Shown here in pieces: positions 16,496 through 25,134 of a stretch of DNA of 64,000 nt. A program made the translations under genes and the position numbers. The notes below the pieces were generated by a model, which did not search any database, was not told the DNA's origin, and was given only the letters and a program-made list of their open reading frames with translations. Within the stretch, counting starts at the first letter, position 1. The number at the start of each line of letters is the position of its first letter. Where the stretch lies: the NCBI RefSeq assembly GCF_018613855.1, contig NZ_JAGGPK010000044.1, positions 1 through 64,000 on the forward strand. The letters run 5' to 3'. The DNA is from Arthrobacter sp. ISL-30. GTDB taxonomy: Bacteria > Actinomycetota > Actinomycetes > Actinomycetales > Micrococcaceae.

Positions 16496-18022
16496 GTGAC
16501 TGTGCCTGTAACCACCAAAGAGCAAACGACCGAAAGCGCGGCAAGGCCGCGGCTCGGCGCGCAACTGCTCCGCCGCAAGCCCATCGCACAAATGGTCAAC
16601 GAGGCCGGAAGCGGGGAAGGCGGCACGCCGCTGGTCCGCAGCTTCGGCGTGCTTCAGCTGACCATGATCAGCGTCGGTGCCACGCTCGGCACCGGCATTC
16701 TGGTCATCCTGGGCGAATCGGTGCCGCTGGCCGGCCCCGCCATCTGGATTTCCTTCGTCATCGCCGGACTCGCAGCACTGCTTTCGGCCGTGTCCTACGC
16801 CGAGATGGCCGGCCTGGTCCCCGTGGCGGGATCCAGCTACTCCTACGCCTACGCCACAATGGGCGAGGGCATGGCCTGGATCTGTGGCTGGTGCCTCGTC
16901 CTCGAGTACGCAGTGTCCGTAGCCGCCGTCGCTGTCGGTGCCGGGCAATACGTCAACGAGACACTTGCCGTCTTTGGCCAAGTGCTGCCGGATGCCATGT
17001 CGCAGCCTCCCGGTGACGGCGGCCTGGTCAACATCCCTGCCGTGGTGATTGTGCTCCTGGCCATGGTGCTGCTGGTTCGCGGCGCCCGCGAAAGCGCCTG
17101 GATCAATACCGCGATCGTCGTGATCAAGGTCGGCATCCTCGTGTTCTTCTGCGCCGTGGCCTTCACCGCCTTCAACGCCGGCAACTTCGAACCGCTGCTT
17201 CCCATGGGCGCCGCGGGCGTCTCCGCCGCCGCCTCCACCGTCTTCTTCTCCTACATCGGTTTCGACGCCGCCTCCACGGCCGGTGAGGAAGCCAGGAACC
17301 CGAAGAGGGACCTCCCGCGAGCCATCATGCTCTCCATGGTGATAGTCACCAGCATCTACGTCCTGGTAGCCGTGGCCGCAGTCGGTGCACGCCCCTGGGG
17401 CTGGTTCGACGGCACCGAAGCCGCCCTGGTGCAGATCCTTGAAGAAACCACCCAGCAGCCGTGGATCGCCCTCGTCTTCGCCGCCGGAGCTGTCCTGGCC
17501 ATCGCCTCGATCGTCCTCACCGTGTTGTACGGCCAAACCCGCATCCTGCTCTCCATGTCCCGCGACGGTATGGTGCCCAGGATCTTCGGCCGCGTTTCCC
17601 GGCGCACCGGAACTCCCGTGGCCGGAACGATCATCGTGGGCATCGCCGTCGCTATCACGGCAGGACTTGTGCCGCTTGGAGCCTTGGCCGACGCCACCAG
17701 TATCGGCACGCTGTTCGCGTTCGCCCTCGTGAACGTCGCCGTCATCTACCTGCGGCAGAACCGGCCGGACCTGGAACGTACCTTCCGCGTCCCGCTCTAC
17801 CCGCTGACTCCGGTCCTCGGCACCCTGATGTGCGCCTTCCTCATGGCCAACCTTGGCGCCGACACCTGGATCGTGTTCGGAGCCTGGATGCTGGTAGGAA
17901 CCGCAATCTACCTCGGCTACGGACGCCGCAACTCCCGCGTGGCCGCTCTCAGTGAGCAGGACTACCGCGACCTGACCACCCGGGCTGCAAGCCCCGAACT
18001 CGTGAAGGCAGACCTTTCATGA
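16496..18022 (+). CDS. APC-family amino-acid permease (lysine uptake candidate)
   Basis: 508 aa. The GTG at 16496 is preceded 9 bases upstream by GAAGGGA. About twelve hydrophobic helices follow a polar N-terminal 50 residues. The APC consensus is seen as MISVGATLGTGILVI (TM1, sodium/substrate loop), FSYIGFDAASTAGEEARNP in the TM6-loop region, and RILLSMSRDGMVP after TM8. Such proteins import cationic or other amino acids by proton symport. The gene overlaps the DavB-like oxidase by ATGA, so the two are translationally coupled and the substrate is probably that of the oxidase. CAT-type transporters have the same core. Confidence 0.88.
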   Translation: MTVPVTTKEQTTESAARPRLGAQLLRRKPIAQMVNEAGSGEGGTPLVRSFGVLQLTMISVGATLGTGILVILGESVPLAGPAIWISFVIAGLAALLSAVSYAEMAGLVPVAGSSYSYAYATMGEGMAWICGWCLVLEYAVSVAAVAVGAGQYVNETLAVFGQVLPDAMSQPPGDGGLVNIPAVVIVLLAMVLLVRGARESAWINTAIVVIKVGILVFFCAVAFTAFNAGNFEPLLPMGAAGVSAAASTVFFSYIGFDAASTAGEEARNPKRDLPRAIMLSMVIVTSIYVLVAVAAVGARPWGWFDGTEAALVQILEETTQQPWIALVFAAGAVLAIASIVLTVLYGQTRILLSMSRDGMVPRIFGRVSRRTGTPVAGTIIVGIAVAITAGLVPLGALADATSIGTLFAFALVNVAVIYLRQNRPDLERTFRVPLYPLTPVLGTLMCAFLMANLGADTWIVFGAWMLVGTAIYLGYGRRNSRVAALSEQDYRDLTTRAASPELVKADLS

Positions 18023-19755
18023 CCATCGCCACCGAGCTCATTCCGGACCAAGCTAGCCAGCCTGCCTTCGAAGGCCAGCCAGCCTTCGAAGCCGGCCACC
18101 CCGATGGCCGGGCCCCGATCACCATGCTGAACCCGGACTTCCCGTTCAGCTACGACCATTACCTCGCCCACCCCGCAGGGCTGGGCCAGGTACCGCCGGA
18201 GCTGTACGGCGCTGAGGTAGCAGTGGTGGGCGCCGGCTTGTCTGGTCTTGTCACGGCTTACGAACTCATGAAGCTCGGCCTCCGCCCGGTGGTCTACGAA
18301 GCGGAACAAATTGGTGGCCGGCTCCGCACCGCGGGCTTCCCCTCAGCTCCCGGCGTAGTGGCGGACCTGGGCGGCATGCGCTTCCCGGTGTCCGGCAAGG
18401 CGTTCTACCACTACGTGGACCTGCTGGGGCTGGAAACCAAGGCGTTCCCCAACCCCCTGGCCCCGGCCACGTCCAGCACAGTGATCGAACTCGCGGGAGA
18501 GAAGCACTTCGCCGAAACCCCAGCCGACCTCCCCGCCTTCTTCCATGAAGTTGCCGACGCCTGGAAGGCCGCGGTCAACGACGGTGCCAAGTTCAGCGAA
18601 ATGCAGGAAGCCATTCGGGCACGCGACACCGCTCGGATCAAGGAACTCTGGAACGGACTCCTGCCGCTGCTGGACGAACAGACCTTCTACGGCTTCATCG
18701 CCGCCAGTGAGGCTTTCAAGCAGGCAGGATTCGCCCACCGGGAGGCATTTGGCCAAGTCGGCTTCGGAACAGGCGGCTGGGACACGGACTTCCCCAACTC
18801 CATCCTCGAAATCCTCCGCGTCGTGTACACCGACGCCGACGACCAGCATCGCCTCATCGAGGGCGGAGCGCAGCGGCTCCCCGAGGCACTTTGGAACCAC
18901 GCGCCGTCGGGCATGGCTTACTGGCCGGACGGCACGTCCCTGGCATCCCTGCATTCCGGGTCGCCGCGCGGCGCGGTGGACCGGATCGCCCGGGCCGAAA
19001 ACGGCGACCTCCTCGTCCGCGAACGCTGGGGCCGCGAGACGGCGTTCCCTGCCGTCGTCACCACCTGCCAGTCCTGGCTGCTCTCCACCCGTATCCATAC
19101 CGAGGAATCCCTGTTCCCGGCTGAGCTGTGGACGGCGATCGAGCGCTCCCACTACATGCAATCCTCCAAGACCTTTGTCATGGTGGACCGCCCGTTCTGG
19201 AAGGACATCGACCCGGCGACCGGCCGCGAAAAGATGTCCATGACCCTCACGGACCGGCTGAACAGGGCTACCTACCTGCTGGACAATGGGCCGGACAAGC
19301 CCGCCGTCATCCTGTTGTCCTACACCTGGAACGACGACGCATTGAAGTGGCTGGCACTGGACGCCCACGAGCGCGTGGACCTGATGCTGCACTCCCTGAA
19401 GCAGATCTACCCGGATGTGGACATTGCCAGCCACATCGTGGGCCAGCCCATCACGGTGTCCTGGGAGGCAGACCCCAACTTCATGGGTGCCTTCAAGGCC
19501 AACCTCCCGGGGCATTACCGCTACCAGCAGCGCCTCTTCAGCCACTTCAAGCAGGACGAGCTGCCGGAAAGCCAGCGCGGTATCTTCCTCGCCGGGGATG
19601 ATGTCTCGTTCACCGCGGGCTGGGCCGAGGGCGCCATCACCACCGGGCTGAACGCGGTCTGGGGTGTGGTGAACCATCTGGGTGGCTCATCCGCACCGGG
19701 CAACCCGGGACCGGGGGAGCTGCTGGACGAACTGGGCCCGATCAGCCTGGACTGA
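18019..19755 (+). CDS. davB: DavB-like flavin monooxygenase (L-lysine 2-monooxygenase candidate)
   Basis: 578 aa FAD enzyme of the amine oxidase superfamily. Dinucleotide fold VAVVGAGLSGLVTAYEL at 67-83 (GAGLSG 71-76) followed by GGRLRT at 99-104, and the C-terminal FAD contact GIFLAGDDVSFTAGWAEGA near 535. The order of segments HPAGLGQVP, LGGMRFPVSGKAFYHYVD, FGQVGFGTGGWDTDFPNS, MQSSKTFVMVDRPFWKD and MSMTLTDRL matches my memory of Pseudomonas lysine 2-monooxygenase DavB very closely, more than it matches monoamine oxidases. DavB converts L-lysine, O2 to 5-aminovaleramide, CO2 and water. Tryptophan 2-monooxygenase (auxin route) is the alternative. The nitrilase-family gene fits either, but the racemase and PucR context favours lysine. 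Confidence 0.78.
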   Translation: MTIATELIPDQASQPAFEGQPAFEAGHPDGRAPITMLNPDFPFSYDHYLAHPAGLGQVPPELYGAEVAVVGAGLSGLVTAYELMKLGLRPVVYEAEQIGGRLRTAGFPSAPGVVADLGGMRFPVSGKAFYHYVDLLGLETKAFPNPLAPATSSTVIELAGEKHFAETPADLPAFFHEVADAWKAAVNDGAKFSEMQEAIRARDTARIKELWNGLLPLLDEQTFYGFIAASEAFKQAGFAHREAFGQVGFGTGGWDTDFPNSILEILRVVYTDADDQHRLIEGGAQRLPEALWNHAPSGMAYWPDGTSLASLHSGSPRGAVDRIARAENGDLLVRERWGRETAFPAVVTTCQSWLLSTRIHTEESLFPAELWTAIERSHYMQSSKTFVMVDRPFWKDIDPATGREKMSMTLTDRLNRATYLLDNGPDKPAVILLSYTWNDDALKWLALDAHERVDLMLHSLKQIYPDVDIASHIVGQPITVSWEADPNFMGAFKANLPGHYRYQQRLFSHFKQDELPESQRGIFLAGDDVSFTAGWAEGAITTGLNAVWGVVNHLGGSSAPGNPGPGELLDELGPISLD

Positions 19756-19770
19756 CCTGCTGTTGGTAGG

Positions 19771-19810
19771 GCTTGTCGAAACCTGGAGTTCGACAGGCTA
19801 GATCATCGAT
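19771..19810. repeat. Hairpin containing a TCGACAGGCT-type dispersed repeat
   Basis: GCTTGTCGAA (19771-19780) pairs with TTCGACAGGC (19789-19798) with one G-T wobble, forming a hairpin between two convergent genes. The right part TTCGACAGGCTAGATCATCG resembles the two copies inside mazG (51752-51777, 51794-51819). Confidence 0.6.
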
Positions 19811-20324
19811 TGTGGAGCTCGCGGTGCAATGCCGCGAGCTCCACGTAGCGGGCGGCGTTGGCCTTGACGCCGTCGAACTCTTCCTCGCTGAGCTCCCGGC
19901 GTACCTTTGCCGGAACACCGGCGACGAGTGACCGCGGCGGCACTACGGTACCTTCCAGCACGACGGCCCCGGCTGCGACCAGCGAACCCGTGCCGATCAC
20001 CGCGCCATTGAGGACTGTGGCGCCCATGCCGATGAGGCAGTCGTCCTCCACTGTGCAGCCATGGACGACGGCGCCGTGCCCCACGCTGACTCCGGCGCCG
20101 ACCGAGCAGGGAAAGCCCGGATCGGCGTGCAGCACCACGTTGTCCTGCAGGTTGCTGCCGTCGCCCACGGTAATGGCGGCCGTGTCCGCACGGACCGAGA
20201 CACCGTAGAAGGCGCTGGCTTCCTGGCCGAGTGTGGCGTTGCCGATGATCGAGGCCGTGGGCGCCACAAAGGCGGTGTCAGGGATGACCGGGAAAGTGCC
20301 GGCAAATTCATAAACGGGAGCCAT
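19803..20324 (-). CDS. Gamma-carbonic-anhydrase-family protein
   Basis: 173 aa left-handed beta-helix built from hexapeptide repeats (for example ASIIGN, ATLGQE, GATVLNGAVIGTGS). Zinc-ligand-type His residues occur in NVVLHAD (about 67) and VGHGAVVHGC (about 83 and 88), as in PaaY/YrdA and gamma-class carbonic anhydrases. Predicted cytoplasmic trimer; many members show little CO2 hydration and act on thioesters instead, so the reaction is uncertain. The minus-strand hexamer TAGGCT ends exactly 6 bases before the ATG, consistent with a leaderless mRNA. Convergent with the DavB-like gene. Confidence 0.87.
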   Translation of the reverse strand: MAPVYEFAGTFPVIPDTAFVAPTASIIGNATLGQEASAFYGVSVRADTAAITVGDGSNLQDNVVLHADPGFPCSVGAGVSVGHGAVVHGCTVEDDCLIGMGATVLNGAVIGTGSLVAAGAVVLEGTVVPPRSLVAGVPAKVRRELSEEEFDGVKANAARYVELAALHRELHNR

Positions 20325-20355
20325 GGAGCCAGCCTAGTGGACTGCACCTTCCTAA

Positions 20356-21018
20356 CTAGGACGGCGTCCTAAGGATCAGGTACTGGTAGTGCTGGACCCA
20401 CTTTCCGCCTCCGGGTCCTGACTCCGTCCCCACACCCTCGGGCCAGGTTTCGAAATGCTCCACCGTGCCGTGTGCGCCGAAGATCCGCTTCACTGTCTCG
20501 TCGCTCCGGCGGCTGTGGAAGCGGCGCGGTTCCTCGATGTCTTCCGGATTCAGGACCTCCTCGTCGTTGCCTGACCAGAGTCCGACGGCGATCGGCGCCC
20601 CGGGCGCCGTCACCCGAACCATTTCGGCCAGGACGGCATCAATCTCCGAATTCGGAATATGCAGCAACGTGCTCATGGTCCACAGGGCCGGGAAGGCGCT
20701 GTCGGCGAACGGCAGGTCCCGGCCGCTTGCGACTGACGCGTCCAGCCCCCTGGCCCTGGTCAGGCGGACATGCTCCTCCGACAGGTCCACACCCGTGTAG
20801 TGGATCCCGGCCTGGACGAACTTCAGGCCGTCGATGCCGGGCCCGCAGCCAAGCTCCAGGATGCCGTGACGGTGTTCAGCCTTGAGGAATTTGATGAACT
20901 CTTCCTGGTGCTTCACCCGTTCCCTGGTCATTGGGCGGGTGTTCCGCACTGCCGCCTCAAGGTCGTAGAACGCCGCTAACCGGGCTTCGGCGTCGCTTCG
21001 CTTTCTGTCCCCGTCCAT
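20356..21018 (-). CDS. SAM-dependent methyltransferase, class I
   Basis: 220 aa. Start ATG at 21018 (MDGDRKRSDAEARL) with GAGGGC before it. A methyltransferase type 11-like domain: motif I ILELGCGPGIDGLKF at about 53-67, motif II TGVDLSEEHVRL, motif IV region FPALWTMSTLLHIPN. The substrate is unknown. It stands between the carbonic-anhydrase-like gene and purU on the same strand. Nothing in the sequence ties it to either pathway. Confidence 0.85.
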   Translation of the reverse strand: MDGDRKRSDAEARLAAFYDLEAAVRNTRPMTRERVKHQEEFIKFLKAEHRHGILELGCGPGIDGLKFVQAGIHYTGVDLSEEHVRLTRARGLDASVASGRDLPFADSAFPALWTMSTLLHIPNSEIDAVLAEMVRVTAPGAPIAVGLWSGNDEEVLNPEDIEEPRRFHSRRSDETVKRIFGAHGTVEHFETWPEGVGTESGPGGGKWVQHYQYLILRTPS

Positions 21019-21074
21019 GCCCTCAGCGTACGGCTGCGGCAGGACGACTGAACAGGTTCGGCCTGGCTGAAGCC

Positions 21075-21935
21075 TTAGTTGAAGACCACCGTGCGGGTGT
21101 CGTCCAGGAGCACCCTGTGCTCGGCGTGCCATTGCACTGCCTGCGCCAGCGTTCGACCCTCCACATCGCGGCCCATCTGCACGAACTGCTCGGCCGTGCG
21201 GGCGTGGTTCACGCGGATGACTTCCTGCTCGATGATCGGACCCTCATCAAGGTCCCCCGTGACGTAGTGGGCGGTTGCGCCGATGATCTTCACGCCGCGG
21301 GCATGAGCCTGGTGGTACGGCTTGGCACCCTTGAAGGACGGCAGGAACGAGTGGTGGATGTTGATGGCCCGGCCGTTGAGCTTGGAGCAAAGATCATTGG
21401 AGAGAACCTGCATATACCGGGCCAGGACGGTGAGTTCGATGCCGTGTTCGGCAATGAGGTCCAGCAGTTGGGCCTCGGCCTCCGGCTTAGTCGCGGCCGT
21501 CACGGGAATGTGGTGGAAGGGAATGCCATAGAACTCAGCCAGGCCTTCAAGGTCCCTGTGGTTCGACACGATGGCAGGCACCTCGATAGGCAGGGTGCCA
21601 GAGCGCTGCAGGAAGAGCAGGTCGTTGAGGCAGTGTCCCTGCTTGGATGCCAGCAGCAGGGTGCGGACTTTCCGGCCCACCGGATTAATCTGCCAATCCA
21701 TCCCAAAGCTCTCGACGACCGGACGCATCTTGGCTTCGACGTCGGCCTGGCTGGAGGGCGTAGTGACTTCCACCCGCATGAAGAAGTTGCCCGTGCTGGG
21801 GCTCCCGTACTGCTGGGAGTCGGCGATATTGCAGCCCGCCTCCAGCAGCGCTCCTGCGACGGCGTAGACGATGCCGGGACGATCGGGGCAGGACAGGGTT
21901 ACAACAAATTCAGATGGGAGCGCGGATTCAGTCAC
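21075..21935 (-). CDS. purU: Formyltetrahydrofolate deformylase
   Basis: 286 aa, usual PurU length. Starts at a GTG (21935). TAGGCT ends 7 bases upstream and no ribosome site is visible, so the mRNA may be leaderless. N-terminal ACT domain (VVTLSCPDRPGIVYAVAGAL at about 9-28), then a formyl-transferase domain with NIHHSFLPSFKGAKPYHQA near 225 and ATAHYVTGDLDEGPIIEQ near 247, which hold the catalytic Asn-His-Asp. It hydrolyses 10-formyl-THF to formate and THF. Divergent from a ZTP riboswitch-glyA-folD unit, so enzymes that make and spend one-carbon folates are grouped. Confidence 0.93.
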   Translation of the reverse strand: MTESALPSEFVVTLSCPDRPGIVYAVAGALLEAGCNIADSQQYGSPSTGNFFMRVEVTTPSSQADVEAKMRPVVESFGMDWQINPVGRKVRTLLLASKQGHCLNDLLFLQRSGTLPIEVPAIVSNHRDLEGLAEFYGIPFHHIPVTAATKPEAEAQLLDLIAEHGIELTVLARYMQVLSNDLCSKLNGRAINIHHSFLPSFKGAKPYHQAHARGVKIIGATAHYVTGDLDEGPIIEQEVIRVNHARTAEQFVQMGRDVEGRTLAQAVQWHAEHRVLLDDTRTVVFN

Positions 21936-21983
21936 ACATAACAGCCTACCTGCGGCCCAAAGGTGCCCTGTTGTACTGTTAAC

Positions 21984-22060
21984 CCTGTCGCAACTGGCGT
22001 TGGGTGGTGAACCACCAGGGAGCGGCATTCACGAAGACCACGGATCGTACGCCTGGGCCG
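21984..22060 (+). ncRNA. ZTP (pfl) riboswitch upstream of glyA-folD
   Basis: The conserved aptamer blocks appear in order: GTCGCAACTGGCG (21987-21999), a hairpin GGTGG-TGAA-CCACC (about 22004-22016), GGGAGCGGC just after, and the ligand-pocket strand TACGCCTGGGC (22048-22058), which pairs back with ACTGGCG. This is the pfl/ZTP motif, which senses ZMP/ZTP when 10-formyl-THF is scarce and turns on folate one-carbon genes. A -10-like TACTGT (21974-21979) would start the RNA at its 5' end. A possible expression-platform hairpin (ACCGT ... ACGGT) lies at 22085-22111. Confidence 0.85.
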
Positions 22061-22172
22061 AGGGTCATGTCTTGCCGGTTGTTTACCGTGCCCCGTAACC
22101 AGGGGGACGGTGCCATGCCCCAGCCGGTAGCCTGACCTGTAGCAGTACCCGTTGCCTAATCAGGAGATCTCC

Positions 22173-23468
22173 GTGACTACTCTCACCACTTCCGCGACTG
22201 TCAGCAACCAGTCGCTGGCCGAACTCGATCCCGAAATCGCGGCAGTCCTTGACCAGGAACTGGGCCGCCAGCGCGGCACCCTGGAAATGATTGCCTCCGA
22301 AAACTTCGCCCCCCGCGCCGTCATGGAAGCCCAGGGCTCGGTCCTGACCAACAAGTACGCCGAGGGTTACCCGGGTCGCCGCTACTACGGCGGCTGTGAG
22401 TATGTCGACGTCGCGGAGCAGCTTGCGATTGACCGCGTGAAGGCGCTGTTCGACGCCGAATACGCCAACGTCCAGCCGCACTCCGGTGCCCAGGCAAACG
22501 CCGCGGCCCTGTCCGCCATGATCACCCCCGGTGACAAGATCCTCGGCCTGTCCCTGGCCCACGGCGGCCACCTGACTCACGGCATGAAGCTGAACTTTTC
22601 CGGCAAGCTCTACGAAGTCGCCGCCTACCAGGTCGAAGAGGACACCTTCCGGGTGGACATGGACAAGCTGCGCGCGCAAGCCATTGCCGAGAAGCCCCAG
22701 GTCATCATCGCCGGCTGGTCCGCCTACCCGCGCCACCTCGACTTCGCTGCCTTCCGCTCCATCGCGGACGAGGTTGGCGCCCTACTCTGGACGGACATGG
22801 CCCACTTCGCCGGTCTCGTTGCCGCGGGCCTGCACCCGAGCCCTGTCCCGCACTCGGACATCGTCACCTCCACTGTGCACAAGACGCTCGCCGGCCCGCG
22901 TTCCGGCGTGATCCTGGCCAAGCAGGAGTGGGCCAAGAAGCTGAACTCCAACGTGTTCCCCGGCCAGCAGGGCGGCCCGCTCATGCACGTGATCGCAGCG
23001 AAGGCTGTTGCCTTCAAGATCGCCGGCAGCGAGGAATTCAAGGAGCGCCAGGAGCGCGTCCTGGAAGGCGCCAAGATCATCGCAGACCGCCTGAACCAGT
23101 CCGACGTCGCCGAAGCCGGCGTCTCGGTGCTGACCGGCGGCACCGATGTCCACCTGGTCCTGGTGGACCTGCGCAACTCGCAGCTCGACGGCCAGCAAGC
23201 AGAAGACCTCCTGCACTCGGTGGGCATCACCGTGAACCGCAATGCCGTGCCGTTCGACCCCCGCCCGCCGATGGTCACCTCGGGCCTGCGTATCGGTACC
23301 CCTGCGTTGGCCACCCGCGGCTTTGGCGCTGCCGAATTCACCGAGGTTGCCGACATCATCGCCACTGCCCTAAAGGCCGGCTCGGCCACGAACGTTGAGG
23401 CCCTGCAGGCCCGCGTGGACAAGCTCGCTGCTGACTTCCCGCTCTACCCGCAGCACGAGCAGTGGTGA
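22173..23468 (+). CDS. glyA: Serine hydroxymethyltransferase
   Basis: 431 aa. Starts at a GTG (22173) with AGGAGA five bases before. Family landmarks: [20 protein letters not shown] near 36, [20 protein letters not shown] near 58, and the PLP-lysine region [18 protein letters not shown] near 225. It transfers the serine hydroxymethyl group to THF, giving glycine and 5,10-methylene-THF, in the cytoplasm. First gene of the riboswitch-controlled unit, 3 bp before folD. No anomalies seen. Confidence 0.96.
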   Translation: MTTLTTSATVSNQSLAELDPEIAAVLDQELGRQRGTLEMIASENFAPRAVMEAQGSVLTNKYAEGYPGRRYYGGCEYVDVAEQLAIDRVKALFDAEYANVQPHSGAQANAAALSAMITPGDKILGLSLAHGGHLTHGMKLNFSGKLYEVAAYQVEEDTFRVDMDKLRAQAIAEKPQVIIAGWSAYPRHLDFAAFRSIADEVGALLWTDMAHFAGLVAAGLHPSPVPHSDIVTSTVHKTLAGPRSGVILAKQEWAKKLNSNVFPGQQGGPLMHVIAAKAVAFKIAGSEEFKERQERVLEGAKIIADRLNQSDVAEAGVSVLTGGTDVHLVLVDLRNSQLDGQQAEDLLHSVGITVNRNAVPFDPRPPMVTSGLRIGTPALATRGFGAAEFTEVADIIATALKAGSATNVEALQARVDKLAADFPLYPQHEQW

Positions 23469-23471
23469 CCG

Positions 23472-24389
23472 ATGGCTGAAACCACAAAAACGGCGCAGGT
23501 CCTTGACGGCAAGGCCACGGCCGCTGCCATCAAGTCCGAACTGACCGAACGCGTCGCCGCCCTCAAAGCCAGGGGTGTCACGCCGGGGCTGGGAACCGTC
23601 CTCGTGGGATCGGACCCGGGTAGCACCTGGTATGTGGCCGGCAAGCACAGGGACTGCGCCGAGGTGGGCATCCAGTCGATCCGGCGCGACCTGCCGGAGG
23701 AAACCACGCAGGAAGAGCTCCTCGCCGTCGTCCGCGAACTGAACGAGAACCCGGAATGCACCGGTTACATCGTCCAGTTGCCGCTTCCCAAGCACATTGA
23801 CCAGGACGTCATCCTGGAGGCCATGGATCCCGACAAGGACGCCGACGGCCTGCATCCGATGAACTTGGGCCGCCTTGTGGCCAACGTCAGCGGGCCCATG
23901 AAGTCCCCGCTGCCGTGCACTCCCAAGGGCTGCATAGAGCTGCTGACCCGTCACGGCATCGACCTCAAGGGCAAGCGCGTCCTGGTGGTTGGCCGCGGCG
24001 TAACCATCGGCCGGCCCGTCGGCCTGCTGCTCACCCGCAAGGAGGTCAACGCCACGGTTGTCCTCGCGCACACGGGCACGGTGGACCTTCCGGCGGAACT
24101 CCGCCAGGCCGACGTCGTTATTGCCGCCGCCGGGCAGCCTCACATGATCAAGGCGGAGGACCTGAAGCCGGGCGCTATTGTGCTCGACGTCGGCGTCAGC
24201 CGGGTCGACGACGGCAACGGTAAGGCCGTAGTCACCGGAGACGTCGACCCGGCCGCGGCCGACGTCGCCGCATGGCTGTCGCCGAACCCGGGTGGAGTCG
24301 GCCCGATGACGCGTGCCATGCTGCTGGCCAACGTCGTAGAGACCGCGGAACGGCACTTGGCAGAAAAGGGCACGTCAGGCATCGCCTAG
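23472..24389 (+). CDS. folD: Bifunctional methylene-THF dehydrogenase / methenyl-THF cyclohydrolase
   Basis: 305 aa, slightly over the usual 285. The first few residues ([13 protein letters not shown]) are a short polar lead. Motifs: [20 protein letters not shown] near 36 (a Tyr-x-x-x-Lys pair for catalysis), [13 protein letters not shown] near 100, and the NADP-binding [19 protein letters not shown] near 168. It oxidises 5,10-methylene-THF to 10-formyl-THF in two steps, using the product of GlyA. It follows glyA by 3 bp. Its 3' end is followed after 7 bp by 62-bp palindrome copy 2. Confidence 0.95.
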   Translation: MAETTKTAQVLDGKATAAAIKSELTERVAALKARGVTPGLGTVLVGSDPGSTWYVAGKHRDCAEVGIQSIRRDLPEETTQEELLAVVRELNENPECTGYIVQLPLPKHIDQDVILEAMDPDKDADGLHPMNLGRLVANVSGPMKSPLPCTPKGCIELLTRHGIDLKGKRVLVVGRGVTIGRPVGLLLTRKEVNATVVLAHTGTVDLPAELRQADVVIAAAGQPHMIKAEDLKPGAIVLDVGVSRVDDGNGKAVVTGDVDPAAADVAAWLSPNPGGVGPMTRAMLLANVVETAERHLAEKGTSGIA

Positions 24390-24396
24390 CCAACCC

Positions 24397-24458
24397 CAAC
24401 TGACTCGCATTAGTTGTCGCTATGAGCCCTCATAACGACAACAACTGCGAGTCAGTTG
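24397..24458. repeat. 62-bp dispersed palindrome, copy 2
   Basis: 30-bp arm, CC centre, 30-bp arm; extra C/G pairs extend the stem outward (CC before, GG after). Begins 7 bp after the folD stop codon and ends 13 bp before the stop codon of the convergent CHRD gene. In opposite orientation it matches copy 1 at 60 of 62 bases. Confidence 0.92.
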
Positions 24459-24471
24459 GGAGGTCCTCCAG

Positions 24472-24936
24472 TTACTTCAGCTGGCCCCGGACCTCGCCTC
24501 CCAGGAAGGTGGGTGTGTGCACGTTGACGTAGTAGTTCCTGGGGTTGCTGGAGATGGCGTCAAGATCAGCCTGTGAGAGATCTCCCTCGCCCGCCTTGAT
24601 GCAATCTTCGACGGTCCAGCTGGTACCGGCGCGGGTATCTAGGGTCACCTCAATGCGGCCGGCCTCGCGCCTCAGGCCTATATGGATATGTGCGCCAGTG
24701 GCCGAGCCGGAAAGGTTGCTCACGGAGAGCGTGTAGCAGAGCTCATCATCGTCGATGGTGTAGCTGAAGAATCCATGGGCCCCGGTATTCGAGCCAGTAA
24801 CCTCCTGCCCGACGTTCAGGGGAATGGCTGGAACCCCGCCCGGAGCGGCTGCGGCGGATCCGGCGCTGGTTGCCAGAAGGGCTGCTGCCCCTAGTGTTGC
24901 GAAACTGCGGATTCTGGCGCGGCTCGTGATGTTCAT
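24472..24936 (-). CDS. Secreted CHRD-domain protein
   Basis: 154 aa. Start ATG at 24936 (MNITSRARIRSFATL) with AAGGA upstream. Signal peptide ends about GSAAAA-PGG. The rest is one CHRD domain: ELCYTLSVSNLSGSATGAHIH near 70, IHIGLRREAGRIEVTL, and the closing NVHTPTFLGGEVRGQLK. CHRD domains occur in extracellular proteins of unknown function. Cys at about 70 and 116 could form a disulphide outside the cell. Single gene, convergent with folD. Confidence 0.85.
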   Translation of the reverse strand: MNITSRARIRSFATLGAAALLATSAGSAAAAPGGVPAIPLNVGQEVTGSNTGAHGFFSYTIDDDELCYTLSVSNLSGSATGAHIHIGLRREAGRIEVTLDTRAGTSWTVEDCIKAGEGDLSQADLDAISSNPRNYYVNVHTPTFLGGEVRGQLK

Positions 24937-25134
24937 GATTGGTCCTTCCATGGGAAAACCCGGATCTGACACACCCAGCTGATTTCAACCTACGCCGCAG
25001 GCTTATACGGCACAACCGCTCGCCAGCGCCGCTTTGCCCGCCTCATTCATGAGGCTGCAGGTACCGAATGAAATGTTTCATTTAATAGCCTGCGCCCTCT
25101 GTCGCAGCCGGCTTTGCTGCACTAGTCTTCTGGA

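Noticed and set aside
18343..19677. 444-codon open frame opposite the DavB-like gene
   Set aside because: Shadow of a conserved FAD enzyme; composition is that of an antisense GC frame.
18019..19755. Putrescine or monoamine oxidase
   Set aside because: Length and segment order fit lysine/tryptophan 2-monooxygenases better; kept as a minor alternative.
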